DNA of 64,000 nucleotides from Sandaracinaceae bacterium (GCA_016712745.1 JADJQN010000006.1:62001-126000), one strand, 5' to 3'. Shown: positions 26,242 through 35,782, numbered from the stretch's first letter. Numbers and translations are program-made. Notes: generated by a model not told the origin, from the sequence alone.

Positions 26242-27318
26242 TTAGGTCTGGCGTTCGAGCCGGGCTGCTGCCCACGCAGCGGCTTCGCGAACGACTTCAG
26301 ATGAATCGCGCTGCGCCACATCGCGCAACACCGGAAGATGCCTCTTATCTCGGCTATTTCCCAGAACGAGCGCGGCGTTGCGCGCCATTCCAACCCTACC
26401 CGGTCGCTGAATCGGCGATGCATGTGCAAAGGCCGCAAACGCTTCAGCGTCCATCTGCAGCAGCCCCTCGGCGTCGACGCGTTGCCAGCGCTCGCTCGCC
26501 GCAAAAGGTGCTGTCGCGCCCTCGGGCGGCAGGGCCGTCTTATTGTAGGGGCATACGTCTTGGCACGCGTCGCATCCGAAGATCCAATCGCCCATCTCTG
26601 GGCGCAGCTCTTCGGGAATCGAATCGCGCGTCTCAATCGTGAGGTAAGAAATGCAGCGGCGTGCATCAAGCTCGCGTGCCGCCTTGAATGCACGAGTGGG
26701 GCAAGCGTCGAGGCAGAGCGTGCAAGTTCCGCATCTCTCGCCCATGCGCTCACTGGCTGGCAACTCAGCGCTCGTGACGATCGCAGTCAAAAGCACATGC
26801 GACCCAAGCCCGGGTATAATGAGGCACGCGTTCTTGCCAATGAAACCGAGGCCCGCGCGCTCGGCCCAGGCCCGCTCGTAGACGGGCATCGAGTCCACCG
26901 AGATGCGCGCCGCGTGCCCGTTCTCACGGAGTAGCGCCGCCAACTTCTTCGCGCGCTTATGTAAGACGTTATGGTAATCGCGACCGCGTGCGTACCGCGC
27001 CACGCGTCCGGGAGCTGGCCCCACTCTCCCTGCGTCCCGCGCATAGGGCGTCGCGAGCACGATGACACTGCGCGCACTCGGGAGCATCCCCTCGTGAGTG
27101 ACGTCGGCGCGCACCTCAGCCGTCTGTGCCATCCACTTCATGTCGCCATGACGTCCGTCCGAAAGCCATGCACGCAGACGGTCAGCCTCAACGCCAAACG
27201 CTTCAGCGCGCGCGACGCCCATGCGCGCAAAACCAAGCGACTGCGCGAGCGTGCGCAATGTTTCCGGCAAGGACGCTAACAAAATACCATCTCTGAATTC
27301 CTGAGTCAGCACGGGCAA
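26242..27318 (-). CDS. queG: Epoxyqueuosine reductase
   Basis: This cobalamin-dependent iron-sulfur enzyme catalyses the last step of queuosine synthesis in tRNA. Its 358 residues are family length. The ferredoxin-like part shows CGTCTLCLDACP and CDACQDVCPYN, which bind two 4Fe-4S clusters. The N-terminal part has RYARGRDYHNVL and GFIGKN, also typical. A HEAT-like C-terminus follows. The longest start is a TTG at 27318; GTG at 27312 is equally possible. It is convergent with the membrane protein gene. Confidence 0.93.
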   Translation of the reverse strand: MPVLTQEFRDGILLASLPETLRTLAQSLGFARMGVARAEAFGVEADRLRAWLSDGRHGDMKWMAQTAEVRADVTHEGMLPSARSVIVLATPYARDAGRVGPAPGRVARYARGRDYHNVLHKRAKKLAALLRENGHAARISVDSMPVYERAWAERAGLGFIGKNACLIIPGLGSHVLLTAIVTSAELPASERMGERCGTCTLCLDACPTRAFKAARELDARRCISYLTIETRDSIPEELRPEMGDWIFGCDACQDVCPYNKTALPPEGATAPFAASERWQRVDAEGLLQMDAEAFAAFAHASPIQRPGRVGMARNAALVLGNSRDKRHLPVLRDVAQRDSSEVVREAAAWAAARLERQT

Positions 27319-27337
27319 TTACGACGCATACTTCAAG

Positions 27338-29185
27338 TTATCCGAGAGCCCCGCCACGAGGCTCTTCGGGCGCCGATCGCGACGGTGGTGCGGATGGTTC
27401 CGGCGTCGTGCCTGGAGCTTCGGCGGGTGGTGCGGGGTCGCCCGCTGGAGCTTCTTCACGCACGCCTCCGCGCGGTAGCGCATCACTTGGCGCTGAGCCT
27501 CCCGTCGCGGGTGCGCTCGATCGCGGCCGTGCTTGGATGACGCCGCCCGACGCGGGCTGATCCTGGAACATGCCGTCGTGCACTGACGGCGCCGACTCCG
27601 GCGGGTGCGGAAGGATGTACGGCTCGGCGTTGAACGTGCCGCATTGCCTCTCACTTCTATAAAAGGCCCAGTGGATGTAGACGCGACCGTCGCCCGAAAG
27701 GATCGAAGATGGTGCCTCCGGGTACGGCTGACCGCGCATGACTGACTCAAAAGCGCCGTAGTCGAATGGCATGTAGCCGCTGGTCTGAACGACACCGACT
27801 CGATGGATGGACCCGTCTTGGTTCAGAATAATCTCGAGGTTCGTCATCAGGCTGCGATCTGCGAAGTCGCCCATATTGCTGGGCAGGTTCGGCAAAAATC
27901 GCTCCGCAAACTCACGATGGATGCGACGGTGTACGTCGGACAGGTAGTTTGCAAACGGCGACGCTGCGGCGTTGAGTGCGGTCTGATTACCGGGCCGCAC
28001 ATTCGGAACGAAGTTCTCAATGGCCGCACGGAACTCGCGCCAATTGCGTTCGCGACTGCCGCCACGAATCCGCGAGCGTCGCTCCTGAACGTAGGCTTCG
28101 CGCTCGCGATTGAGCTGTTCGGGCGTGTACGTGTCCTCGAGCACACTCCACGAGACGCGCAGATCGGGTCCGGTCTGCGACATGCCGCGCCCGGCGCCGC
28201 GCTGTCCGCGATGCCCGCCTGCGCCAGCGCCGCGTCCGAACTCTGCGAGCCCTGAACCTGCGCGTGCGGCCCCGCCCGCATTGCCCGCGCCCACTCCGGT
28301 CCGGCGCGGCGCAGGCAGCGTGAACGTGCCCATTGGATCGTGAATCACGAGCGGCGCGGGCTCGCTGTCGCCGCCTCCCGCGAGCGCAGCTTGACCAGCC
28401 GGGCGCGGCTCTGGCGTTGGCGTCACGAGGTTCTCGACACCCGGCCGACCCTCGGCTGTTGTATCGCCGGCCGCTTGGACGTGGGGCATCGGTTCGCGTG
28501 ACGCGTGCAATGGCCGCTCAGCCTCCGCTTCTTGATCGGTGGCCGCTCGGTCTTCGCTGCCTTCGCGCTCGCGCAAGTCTGCCGACTCGCTCGTATCCGC
28601 GTTGCCCTCTTCCGTTTCGTCGTGAGAATCAGCGGGCCCAGGATTCACTTCTTGATCGTCGCGGTGATAGTTGCGCGCGGTGGCAACGGTCTCTTCCTCG
28701 ACTTGACTGTTTTGGTCCGCGACGAACTGCGCGTTAGGCGGCGGTGGAACAGAAGGGTCCGCGCTGTGCTGACGCACCGATTGACGCTGGTCAGGCGTTT
28801 GCGGAGGCGGCGGCGCCGCTTGCTGCTGTGCTATCTGCGGCAGCGGCTGCGGAGCCACGGGAGTGGGAGGCGGTGCTTGCGCCTCTTCGACCGGTCGCTC
28901 GCGACGAGGCGGAGTACGCCGCTCCCGTTCGCGCTCGACCGCTTGCGCGGGCGCGTGTGCAGCTGATTCATCGCTAGGCAAAGCATCGGCATTGGCCGGT
29001 GCTATGGGCTCACCTTCAATTTCGAATTCGATCTCGGCGGGTCCGCGCGAGGCAACGGGCGGATTGAGAATACCCATCCACATCGTGACCACATCGATAA
29101 CGCCGAAGGCCTCGAGATGGATCACGGCTGAAGCGAGAAGCGCTAGCCCAAAGACGAGTAGCGCGGGACTTCGCCATCGTTTCAT
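27338..29185 (-). CDS. TonB-like energy transducer
   Basis: This 615-residue protein has an N-terminal membrane anchor (ALLVFGLALLASAVIHLEAFGV). A long linker rich in Pro, Gln, Glu and Ala (about 60-330) is followed by a TonB-type C-terminal domain around residues 410-500, with the segment MTNLEIILNQDGSIHRVGVVQTSGYMPFDYGAFESV. A second Pro/Ala-rich tail of about 90 residues follows. TonB proteins span the periplasm and pass proton-motive energy to outer-membrane transporters. No exbB/exbD or receptor gene is nearby. The gene sits 13 bases after the siroheme-type dehydrogenase gene. Confidence 0.75.
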   Translation of the reverse strand: MKRWRSPALLVFGLALLASAVIHLEAFGVIDVVTMWMGILNPPVASRGPAEIEFEIEGEPIAPANADALPSDESAAHAPAQAVERERERRTPPRRERPVEEAQAPPPTPVAPQPLPQIAQQQAAPPPPQTPDQRQSVRQHSADPSVPPPPNAQFVADQNSQVEEETVATARNYHRDDQEVNPGPADSHDETEEGNADTSESADLREREGSEDRAATDQEAEAERPLHASREPMPHVQAAGDTTAEGRPGVENLVTPTPEPRPAGQAALAGGGDSEPAPLVIHDPMGTFTLPAPRRTGVGAGNAGGAARAGSGLAEFGRGAGAGGHRGQRGAGRGMSQTGPDLRVSWSVLEDTYTPEQLNREREAYVQERRSRIRGGSRERNWREFRAAIENFVPNVRPGNQTALNAAASPFANYLSDVHRRIHREFAERFLPNLPSNMGDFADRSLMTNLEIILNQDGSIHRVGVVQTSGYMPFDYGAFESVMRGQPYPEAPSSILSGDGRVYIHWAFYRSERQCGTFNAEPYILPHPPESAPSVHDGMFQDQPASGGVIQARPRSSAPATGGSAPSDALPRGGVREEAPAGDPAPPAEAPGTTPEPSAPPSRSAPEEPRGGALG

Positions 29186-29198
29186 GGCGACCTCCGCA

Positions 29199-29813
29199 TC
29201 ACGTTCCTTCTCGGTCTTTCTTCTCGAACCACGGGGGGAAGTGTAGCGCTACCTTCACGGTAAAGCCTCTTAGCCACGCATCGAGCTGAGCCTTTTGTTC
29301 GGACCGCGGGAGCGCTCGAATTTGCGCGCGTTTTTGAATAATTGCCGCCGCGAAGCGCGCGAAGCGGGCGTCGAAATCCGCAGACATCATCTCGCGCATC
29401 CGGCGTATTAAACTGGGCGCGCCGCCCCCCGACATAATCGCGATTTGAATCGGACCTGCCTCGACAATCGCCACGTGCGAAACGTCAGAGTTCCTCGGGT
29501 CATCGATCGCACTGAAAAGCGCTCCTTGTGCGTGCGACTTCCAACGGAGCTCCGCCGCGACCGCTTCGTCGCGCAGTGCGAACACGACGAATCGCGCGCC
29601 TATCAAATCGGAATCTTGATGCACGCGCGCGTGCCAACGAACGCGTCCCGCTTCGACCAACTCACGAATTCGCGGCACGATCGCGGGCGCTACCACGGTC
29701 ACCTCGGCATCGGTTGTGACGAGGCGAGCAACTTTCATCGCGGCTTCCACGTCGCCTCCGATAACGACTACGCGTTCATCGGCCAGACGCAGCGCTACGG
29801 GAAAGTCCGGCAT
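29199..29813 (-). CDS. Precorrin-2 dehydrogenase / sirohydrochlorin ferrochelatase family
   Basis: A 204-residue protein of the Met8p/CysG N-terminal type, which oxidises precorrin-2 with NAD and may insert iron to make siroheme. The dinucleotide motif reads VVVIGGDVEAAMKVARL. The catalytic Asp region is AIDDPRNSDVS, followed by the expected IQIAIMSGGGAPSLIRRMRE. The start MPDFPVALRL fits the family; the frame continues upstream through the next gene in a non-coding way. The methyltransferase half (CysG C-terminal) is absent and must be elsewhere. The gene lies between a lipoprotein gene and a TonB-like gene. Confidence 0.85.
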   Translation of the reverse strand: MPDFPVALRLADERVVVIGGDVEAAMKVARLVTTDAEVTVVAPAIVPRIRELVEAGRVRWHARVHQDSDLIGARFVVFALRDEAVAAELRWKSHAQGALFSAIDDPRNSDVSHVAIVEAGPIQIAIMSGGGAPSLIRRMREMMSADFDARFARFAAAIIQKRAQIRALPRSEQKAQLDAWLRGFTVKVALHFPPWFEKKDREGT

Positions 29814-29818
29814 GGCGG

Positions 29819-30277
29819 TCAGCGCACTTCTACGCCGGGACGCCCGCGAACTTCGACACCAGGGCGCCCACGCACTTCGACACCGGGACGTTGCGCAGCA
29901 GGCGGCACAGGACGCGCGCCTACGGCCGGGCCTCCTCGATGCGGACGCCATCCGCCATCGACGTGCACCCAGCCTCGCCCGCGATGCTGCCAACGAGGAC
30001 TCTCGTAGATGTAGCCCGGACGCGGTTCAATCCAGCGGCCGTCCACCCACACCCAACTCGCCCCGTTCCAGTTCCAGTAGCCGTCCGACCAGACATAGGT
30101 GGGAGCGGGCGCGGCAGCTCGGACGACAACACGCGGCGGCGGCGGTTGCGTGTAGACGATGGTACCTGACGCCCCGTACACGCCGGCGCGGCCGTAGCAG
30201 GCGCCTATGAAGACGCTGGCTCCTAGCAACACGCTAGCCACCACGACACCAGTCCTTCGCCGCGATTCAGCAATCAT
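29819..30277 (-). CDS. Lipoprotein with WxW-type repeats
   Basis: A lipoprotein signal (VVVASVLLGASVFIGAC) leads to a domain built from short aromatic repeats (YVWSDGYWNWNGASWVWVDGRW, then PRWQHRGRGWVHVDGGW). Three perfect or nearly perfect copies of RPGVEVRG close the protein. Such YxWxxW repeats are found in small envelope proteins of unknown function. The ATG at 30277 has an excellent AGGAGG ribosome site eight bases upstream, which settles the start. It is the first gene of a possible operon with the siroheme-type and TonB-like genes. Confidence 0.75.
   Translation of the reverse strand: MIAESRRRTGVVVASVLLGASVFIGACYGRAGVYGASGTIVYTQPPPPRVVVRAAAPAPTYVWSDGYWNWNGASWVWVDGRWIEPRPGYIYESPRWQHRGRGWVHVDGGWRPHRGGPAVGARPVPPAAQRPGVEVRGRPGVEVRGRPGVEVR
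29822..29893. repeat. 24-base tandem repeat, three copies
   Basis: Three in-frame 24-base units at 29822-29845, 29846-29869 and 29870-29893 encode the C-terminal (RPGVEVRG)3 of the WxW lipoprotein. Copies differ at a few bases, so the array is not brand new. Copy number may vary between strains. Confidence 0.8.
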
Positions 30278-30351
30278 GCGCGTACCTCCTAGCACGATGT
30301 ATAGAGCCAAAATGCAGGCATGGGTACCCCGATCCGAGTATTCTCAGTGGG

Positions 30352-31461
30352 ATGGAAATCGATGAATCCACGCGCAAACTGCTTGAGCAATTCGGATTTG
30401 AGGAGAAGGTCTTTCAGGAGTTGCTCGGCCGCCTCGCGCATGAGTCGAGCGACGACGCCCAAAACCGGATTCAGAAACTCGTCGAAGTTCCAGAAGCGGA
30501 CGACGTGTATTCGCTCCCGCCCAAAGGTTCAAAGGAACGCGACGAGTTGCACGCACTGGGGACCGCCGCCATCGCACGCGGGGAAGTTGCATCTGTCGTA
30601 CTGGCTGGGGGAATGGCGACGCGCTTTGGGGGCGTGGTCAAAGCCGCCGTGGATGCGCTCCCTGGGCGAAGCTTTTTGGATCTCAAGCTCGCCCAGATCG
30701 AACGTGTGGCCGAGACTGCCAAGGGACGCGTGCCGGTTTACCTCATGACGAGCTTCGCGACAGACGCCGAAATACGTTCGCTCGCACGCAGCCACAAACA
30801 TCCAAGCGTGCCAGTGGAAGCTTTCCCGCAAGCTATATCCTTGCGCGTAACTCCGACGGGCGAGCTCTTCTACGAAAAAGATGGATCGCCCTCGCCTTAT
30901 GCGCCTGGCCACGGAGACCTGATCTGGGCACTTCGCCGCGCGGGCATTCTGCATCGATTTCTCGCAAGCGGCGGCAAAGTGCTCGTCATGTCGAACGTCG
31001 ATAATTTGGCGGCGACGCTCGACCCGGCGGTCGTTGGCGCGCACTTGAAATCGGGCGCGCAGATCACCGCCGAGGTCACTGAAAAAGAGCCTGGTGAAAA
31101 AGGCGGCGCGCCGGCACGCGTCGATGGGGTGCCGCAGATTGTCGAAGCTTTCCGTTTCCCGACGGACTTCGATCAAGACTCGATCCCAGTGTTCAACACC
31201 AACACCCTCCTCTTCGACGCGACAACTCTTGATCGCGACTTTCCACTCAGCTGGTTTACCGTGCGCAAGAAGGTCGACGGCCGCGACGCCGTGCAATTCG
31301 AGCGCCTCGTTGGCGAGATGACGGCGCTTCTTCCGTCGCGTTTTTTGCGGGTGCCGCGCTACGGAGTCGAGGGACGCTTTCAGCCAGCGAAAGATCCCGA
31401 AGAGTTGAAGAAGAGGCAGCCCGATATCGAGCGAGTCATGAAAGCCTGCGGAGTTCTCTGA
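30352..31461 (+). CDS. UDP-sugar pyrophosphorylase, UDPGP type 1 family
   Basis: A 369-residue nucleotidyltransferase with the motif VLAGGMATRFGG (about 82-93), the nucleotide loop of the UDPGP family. Further family signs are VYLMTSFATDAEIRSLA, MSNVDNLAATLDP and PVFNTNTLLFD. It should form UDP-glucose or UDP-N-acetylhexosamine from UTP and a sugar 1-phosphate; the exact sugar cannot be told. It is somewhat shorter than eukaryotic members. The next gene starts five bases downstream. Confidence 0.85.
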   Translation: MEIDESTRKLLEQFGFEEKVFQELLGRLAHESSDDAQNRIQKLVEVPEADDVYSLPPKGSKERDELHALGTAAIARGEVASVVLAGGMATRFGGVVKAAVDALPGRSFLDLKLAQIERVAETAKGRVPVYLMTSFATDAEIRSLARSHKHPSVPVEAFPQAISLRVTPTGELFYEKDGSPSPYAPGHGDLIWALRRAGILHRFLASGGKVLVMSNVDNLAATLDPAVVGAHLKSGAQITAEVTEKEPGEKGGAPARVDGVPQIVEAFRFPTDFDQDSIPVFNTNTLLFDATTLDRDFPLSWFTVRKKVDGRDAVQFERLVGEMTALLPSRFLRVPRYGVEGRFQPAKDPEELKKRQPDIERVMKACGVL

Positions 31462-31465
31462 TCTC

Positions 31466-32575
31466 GTGCGTCTCCTCCTCGCGTGCGCGTCATTGGCGTT
31501 GGTGGGCGCATGCGACGCGCGTTCGGAAACGTCCCGTTGTCATTTCGGCGCCGAGCACACTGTTGGCGAGCTGCAAGGACGCGGCGCCGACGATATCGGC
31601 CTCGTAGCCGCGGGGACCTCTGCGCTGGGCGCGTGGTCCGACGAATCGGGCCTTTTCGTCAGGACGCTTGCGGCCAACGGCGCGCCAGTCGGCGCGGTGC
31701 ACCGCATTGGCGCTCGTTGCGCGGGAGGTCTCGCATTTATTGAAAACGGAACTGGCGGGCGCCTTGCGTGCTTTCGCCTCGGCGACGATCACGGGATTGA
31801 CCTCATTGATGTGGGGGCCGACGCGAGCGCGCGCGTCGTTGCGCGAGTCCCGACCGAGCACCGAGAAGGGCGCGGCGTAGCGGTGGCCATCGGCCCGCAG
31901 GAGACCGTCGTCGTCTGGTCGGACGGTGCGCGCGGTCATGAGCAAGTTTGGAGTGCGTCGGTTCGCAACGGTGCTTCGAGTTCGCCGGACGCACTTTCGA
32001 ATGAGAATGCGTTCTCGATTGAGCCCGACGTTCTGTTCGACGGTGAGCGCATCGTAGTCACTTGGGCCGAGATGAATCCGAGCGACCCGTCCGCGAAGAC
32101 CGGTCGCGTGATGCTTCACGAAGGTCGCGGCGCCGCGGTCGCGCTGACGCCGGTCTCGTGCGTTTCGCCGTCGCCTCGGTTGGTACGCGACGCCTTGGGA
32201 CTGGTGGTCGCATTCCGAGACGTACGCGCGCCCGATTCGCATGCTGGACTCTTCTTGATGAGACCACACCGCTCGGATGCCCCGCAGCGAGTCGCGAGGG
32301 CCAATGCGTTCGGGGCCGAAGACATTGTTCGCTGCGGCGACCTCTTCGCGGCAGCGCCGCGCATGTTTCGTGGCGATTCTCTCGTGGGCATCAGTCGAAT
32401 TAGCACCAGGCTCACGCGTGTCGGCGGCGAGGTGCAGATCTATCAGACGCACGCGGACCTCGCGCTAAGCGATTTGGCCTGCACCGCGCGCGGCGCCTTG
32501 GCGTTGGTCGCTGACGAACACTCCGCGGACAATCGCCGCCCGATGCTTCGCGCGACCGCGCTCACATGCGATTAA
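31466..32575 (+). CDS. Lipoprotein with beta-propeller-like repeats
   Basis: A short lipoprotein signal (RLLLACASLALVGAC, lipobox Cys16) is followed by about 350 residues of repeating beta segments such as GLVAAGTSALGAWSDESGLFVRTL and VAIGPQETVVVWSDG. Their spacing fits a beta-propeller. No catalytic residues were recognised. The GTG start lies five bases after the pyrophosphorylase stop, so the two are probably co-transcribed. It is probably attached to the inner or outer membrane. Confidence 0.7.
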   Translation: MRLLLACASLALVGACDARSETSRCHFGAEHTVGELQGRGADDIGLVAAGTSALGAWSDESGLFVRTLAANGAPVGAVHRIGARCAGGLAFIENGTGGRLACFRLGDDHGIDLIDVGADASARVVARVPTEHREGRGVAVAIGPQETVVVWSDGARGHEQVWSASVRNGASSSPDALSNENAFSIEPDVLFDGERIVVTWAEMNPSDPSAKTGRVMLHEGRGAAVALTPVSCVSPSPRLVRDALGLVVAFRDVRAPDSHAGLFLMRPHRSDAPQRVARANAFGAEDIVRCGDLFAAAPRMFRGDSLVGISRISTRLTRVGGEVQIYQTHADLALSDLACTARGALALVADEHSADNRRPMLRATALTCD

Positions 32576-32585
32576 CTATAGGTCG

Positions 32586-34499
32586 TCAGTGCACAGCGAC
32601 GAGGCGCTCGCCGGAAAGTGCGTACCGGACCGCTGCGCTGGCCCACGGGAGTACCAATGCGTCCATGCCTGGCGACGCGTCTGCCGTGAAGGGATAGTTC
32701 GTGCGCGTCCAGCCTTGTGCGCGTCCGGGCCCGATCTCAAGATGACGTGCCTGTCGATCGCCTACCACGCGAACCTCCGACTCGACCCGGTCGGAACCCC
32801 GGGCACGCGCGACTTCGATCGCAGCTAAGCGCGGCGCGTTCGCTGCGGCGACGCGATGCACGAGCAGCACTTCACGGGTGACGTCACCAATAGGCTGCCG
32901 CACGCGCACCAGAATCTCCGCGACTCCATCGCCGGTTACGTCGTCGACAGTCATCGAGAGGATATCGGCCTCAGCCGCCACCGGGATGTTGAAGAAGAGA
33001 TAGCTCGTGCCGCTGCGGAAATGCCGCCCAAAAACGACGACCGAACGATCCAAAACGCAGACGTGCTCAGGGGTCGCTGTCTCAGCGACGTTCGCATTCT
33101 GATCAAAGCGCGAGCCGATGTTCGCTGCCACGTGTTGATCGACACGGTATTGCGCCAGCACGTCGCCCGCGCTGGGAGCGGGCGACGGCGCAGGCGCCAC
33201 CTGAACCTGCGGCGCCGCACGGGGCGCGCCGGAATATGGATGGGGATTGGTCGTTTCGCTCACCACAACGAACTCGCGTTCACGCCATTCGTAGACCTGC
33301 CCGGTCACGCGACCCCATGGTAGCAAAAACGTTTCGACTCCGTTCTCAGGCCACACCCAGGATTCGGGCCGAGCACACCGCGCCGGCACTGCCTGCACGC
33401 TCAAGCGCGCCGCGTTGCGCCCGCGACTCGGCGCGATCCGATTGGAGATCGAGCACCCCGCGATCTCGCGGTCCGAGTCGATGCGCGCAATCACATCCAC
33501 CGTCCCGCGCGCGAACGTTGCGAAGTAGTTCGTTGTGTGAAGACCCGTTGGTGTGCGCTCGCGAATCTCGAAGGAGAAGTCTTGCTTGCCGTCTCCTGTG
33601 ACGTCCACGAATGACGAACGTTCAAACTCGGCGGCGGCGTCGAACGGCAGCGTCGCAAATGCGTAAGTCGGTGAGCCAGACGGAGCGTTTGCCGGGACTA
33701 CGATCAGCACATTGCCAATCAAGAGCACGCGATCCTCGTGAGGCGATCCGGCGACATCGGCGCGCACGTCGGCGCTCGGTCGTGTCGATGCGAGATGACT
33801 TTGCGCAAGAAAACTCGCAAGCGCGTCGCTGGCGCTTGCTCCGCCGGGGATGCTGGTGGAAAAAAGCGCGGGCAATGACTCCGGATGTGCCGCATCCACT
33901 CGCGCCGAGGCCGCGTCGTCGTTCGCCACCGGGTGCGATTCGCTGTCCACATCGTGCAGGCGAATCGCGGCGCGGCCCTCCCGCCAATTCGCGCCTCCCG
34001 GCAAGACGCTGAACGGAATGAACGCCTCGAGCACGTAGCCCTGCGCGCTTCGCCCAAGTGGCCCTTCGACAATCTCTACGCCTGGCAAGGTGCGCGGCGG
34101 TTGACCGGGCGCGCCGATGGACGCGCTCGCCGCGATGCTCGCCATATCGCCTGCGAAGAGCCACACCTCGTTGAGAACCCACCGACCGCGCAGTTGCGCA
34201 GCGAACGAAAGCACCACTGCGTCTTCGTTCGAACTGGGGCGCGCGGATCGCACGAAGCGCTCGTCGAAGACCCGCGCGGCGACGTACACGCCGTTCGGCG
34301 TGAAACCCAGCACGTAGCGCAGCTGCCCCACCGTTGCGGCACCCAACGTCGTGAACGATACGCCCTCCCAATCGCGCAGCGATCCGTCGATGCGAACTTC
34401 ACCGGCCGGCACTTCAACAAGATTCAGCCCTTGGGCACGAGCCTGGCTTGCCCAGGATGCGGCAGCCAGTAACGCGGCCAAGCAAACCGCGCGAAACAT
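32586..34499 (-). CDS. Secreted protein with CBM9-like and FG-GAP-like segments
   Basis: After a signal peptide (FRAVCLAALLAAASWASQARA) the N-terminal 190 residues resemble a CBM9/DOMON-type sugar- or ligand-binding fold (GEVRIDGSLRDWEGVSF ... VYVAARVFDERFV). Two later segments, VDVTGDGKQDFSFEIRE and VDDVTGDGVAEILVRVR, have the calcium-binding look of FG-GAP repeats. In total it is 637 residues. The start was chosen for the signal peptide; the open frame extends upstream into rlmN. No enzyme motif is seen. It is convergent with the propeller lipoprotein gene, with a ten-base gap. Confidence 0.7.
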   Translation of the reverse strand: MFRAVCLAALLAAASWASQARAQGLNLVEVPAGEVRIDGSLRDWEGVSFTTLGAATVGQLRYVLGFTPNGVYVAARVFDERFVRSARPSSNEDAVVLSFAAQLRGRWVLNEVWLFAGDMASIAASASIGAPGQPPRTLPGVEIVEGPLGRSAQGYVLEAFIPFSVLPGGANWREGRAAIRLHDVDSESHPVANDDAASARVDAAHPESLPALFSTSIPGGASASDALASFLAQSHLASTRPSADVRADVAGSPHEDRVLLIGNVLIVVPANAPSGSPTYAFATLPFDAAAEFERSSFVDVTGDGKQDFSFEIRERTPTGLHTTNYFATFARGTVDVIARIDSDREIAGCSISNRIAPSRGRNAARLSVQAVPARCARPESWVWPENGVETFLLPWGRVTGQVYEWREREFVVVSETTNPHPYSGAPRAAPQVQVAPAPSPAPSAGDVLAQYRVDQHVAANIGSRFDQNANVAETATPEHVCVLDRSVVVFGRHFRSGTSYLFFNIPVAAEADILSMTVDDVTGDGVAEILVRVRQPIGDVTREVLLVHRVAAANAPRLAAIEVARARGSDRVESEVRVVGDRQARHLEIGPGRAQGWTRTNYPFTADASPGMDALVLPWASAAVRYALSGERLVAVH

Positions 34500-34518
34500 C
34501 AGATGCCCCCGCGAAGCA

Positions 34519-35688
34519 TCAGCTGCCCCCGCCGCCGGCACTGTAGTCCACTCGCAGGCGGCGCTTCTCACCGTGCAGGGCAAGTTGGCCGCACGCAGCC
34601 GCGATGTCATCGCCTCGGGTTCGTCGCACAAAAGCTGCGACACCGTGCGAGCGCAAACGTTCCTGAAAGGCGTCTACTCCGGAATAGTCTGGCGCGGCCA
34701 AGGGGCTGCCATCTACCGGATTCATCGGGATTAGGTTCACCTTCACTGGGATGCCGCGAAGTAGCTTGGATAGCGTGTCGGCGTCTCGCAGTTCATCGTT
34801 CTTACCTGCGATGAGTGTGTACTCGATCGTGATGCGACGACGTTTGGGCAGCGGATAGCGCCGAAGGGCTTCCATCAGTTCTTCAATCGGATGCTTGCGG
34901 TTGATTGGCATCAACGCGGAGCGTTTCTCATTGTCGACTGCGTGCAACGAAACCGCGAGCTGTACCTGCCCGCCGAAGTCCTGCCCAAGCCGATCAATCT
35001 GCGGAACGAGTCCACTCGTTGAAAGAGTCACGCGTCTTGTCGACAACGCGAGTCCTTCCGGATGCGTAAGCAGTACGAGCGCACGCGCGACCGCGTCGTA
35101 ATTGTGAAGTGGCTCGCCCATTCCCATGAAGACGACGTTGCGCACGCGCTCGTGCTCGTCGGAACGCGCGCGACCGAGCAGCACCTGCGAGACGATCTCG
35201 CCCGCATTCATGTGCCGCTTCAAACCTGCGACGCCAGAGGCGCAGAATACGCAGCCCATCGCGCATCCGACCTGTGTCGATATGCACTGCGAGATAGGAG
35301 TTCGCGCACGGGGCTCTTCAACATCGGCGTCTTCGTCGTCCGGCACCGCCGCCAAATCGCCCACGTGGCCCTGGGGGATGAGCACCGACTCGACTTCCTT
35401 ACCGTCAGTGAGGCGCAAGAGCATCTTGCGAGTGCCGTCACTCGAGCGATGAAAAAGCGCCACCTCCATCGGAAGTGCGAGGTCTTCCTTTGCGAGCCTC
35501 TCACGCAGGGACTTGGGCAAGTCGGTCATCTGCGCGGGATCGAACACTCCGCGCTGATGGATCCACCGAAAAACCTGAATCCCGCGAAATTTCGGTTCGC
35601 CCCAGCTGACGAGTACGTCTGCCCATTCCTCAGGCAATCGCTCGAGAGCGGTTTTCGGCGCGGCGAGCGTGGGACGTATTGCGACCAT
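34519..35688 (-). CDS. rlmN: Dual-specificity RNA methyltransferase RlmN
   Basis: This radical SAM enzyme methylates C2 of A2503 in 23S rRNA and A37 of some tRNAs. The 389 residues include the cluster motif CAMGCVFC, the GMGEPLHNYD segment, the LSTSGLVPQIDRLG segment and a Cys near the C-terminus (DDIAAACGQL) that forms the methyl-protein adduct. The insertion DDEDADVEEPRART before the cluster is acidic and probably a loop. The start ATG is directly preceded by a perfect hairpin. Confidence 0.95.
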   Translation of the reverse strand: MVAIRPTLAAPKTALERLPEEWADVLVSWGEPKFRGIQVFRWIHQRGVFDPAQMTDLPKSLRERLAKEDLALPMEVALFHRSSDGTRKMLLRLTDGKEVESVLIPQGHVGDLAAVPDDEDADVEEPRARTPISQCISTQVGCAMGCVFCASGVAGLKRHMNAGEIVSQVLLGRARSDEHERVRNVVFMGMGEPLHNYDAVARALVLLTHPEGLALSTRRVTLSTSGLVPQIDRLGQDFGGQVQLAVSLHAVDNEKRSALMPINRKHPIEELMEALRRYPLPKRRRITIEYTLIAGKNDELRDADTLSKLLRGIPVKVNLIPMNPVDGSPLAAPDYSGVDAFQERLRSHGVAAFVRRTRGDDIAAACGQLALHGEKRRLRVDYSAGGGGS

Positions 35689-35689
35689 G

Positions 35690-35716
35690 AGCGCGTGAAT
35701 CTGTCATTCACGCGCT
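35690..35716 (-). promoter_or_regulatory. Perfect 11-bp hairpin directly upstream of rlmN
   Basis: AGCGCGTGAAT (35690-35700) pairs perfectly with ATTCACGCGCT (35706-35716) around a five-base loop. In the minus-strand transcript it ends one base before the rlmN start codon, where the ribosome site should be. It may mask translation initiation, be the binding site of a regulator, or be the hairpin of a terminator for the upstream regulator gene, although no T-run follows. Confidence 0.55.
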
Positions 35717-35782
35717 CATCTCGCAACCGGCCCAGGATTGCGACGAAGTGTGTCGCATTCCCTGCCTAGTTGCGCGTCGCGC

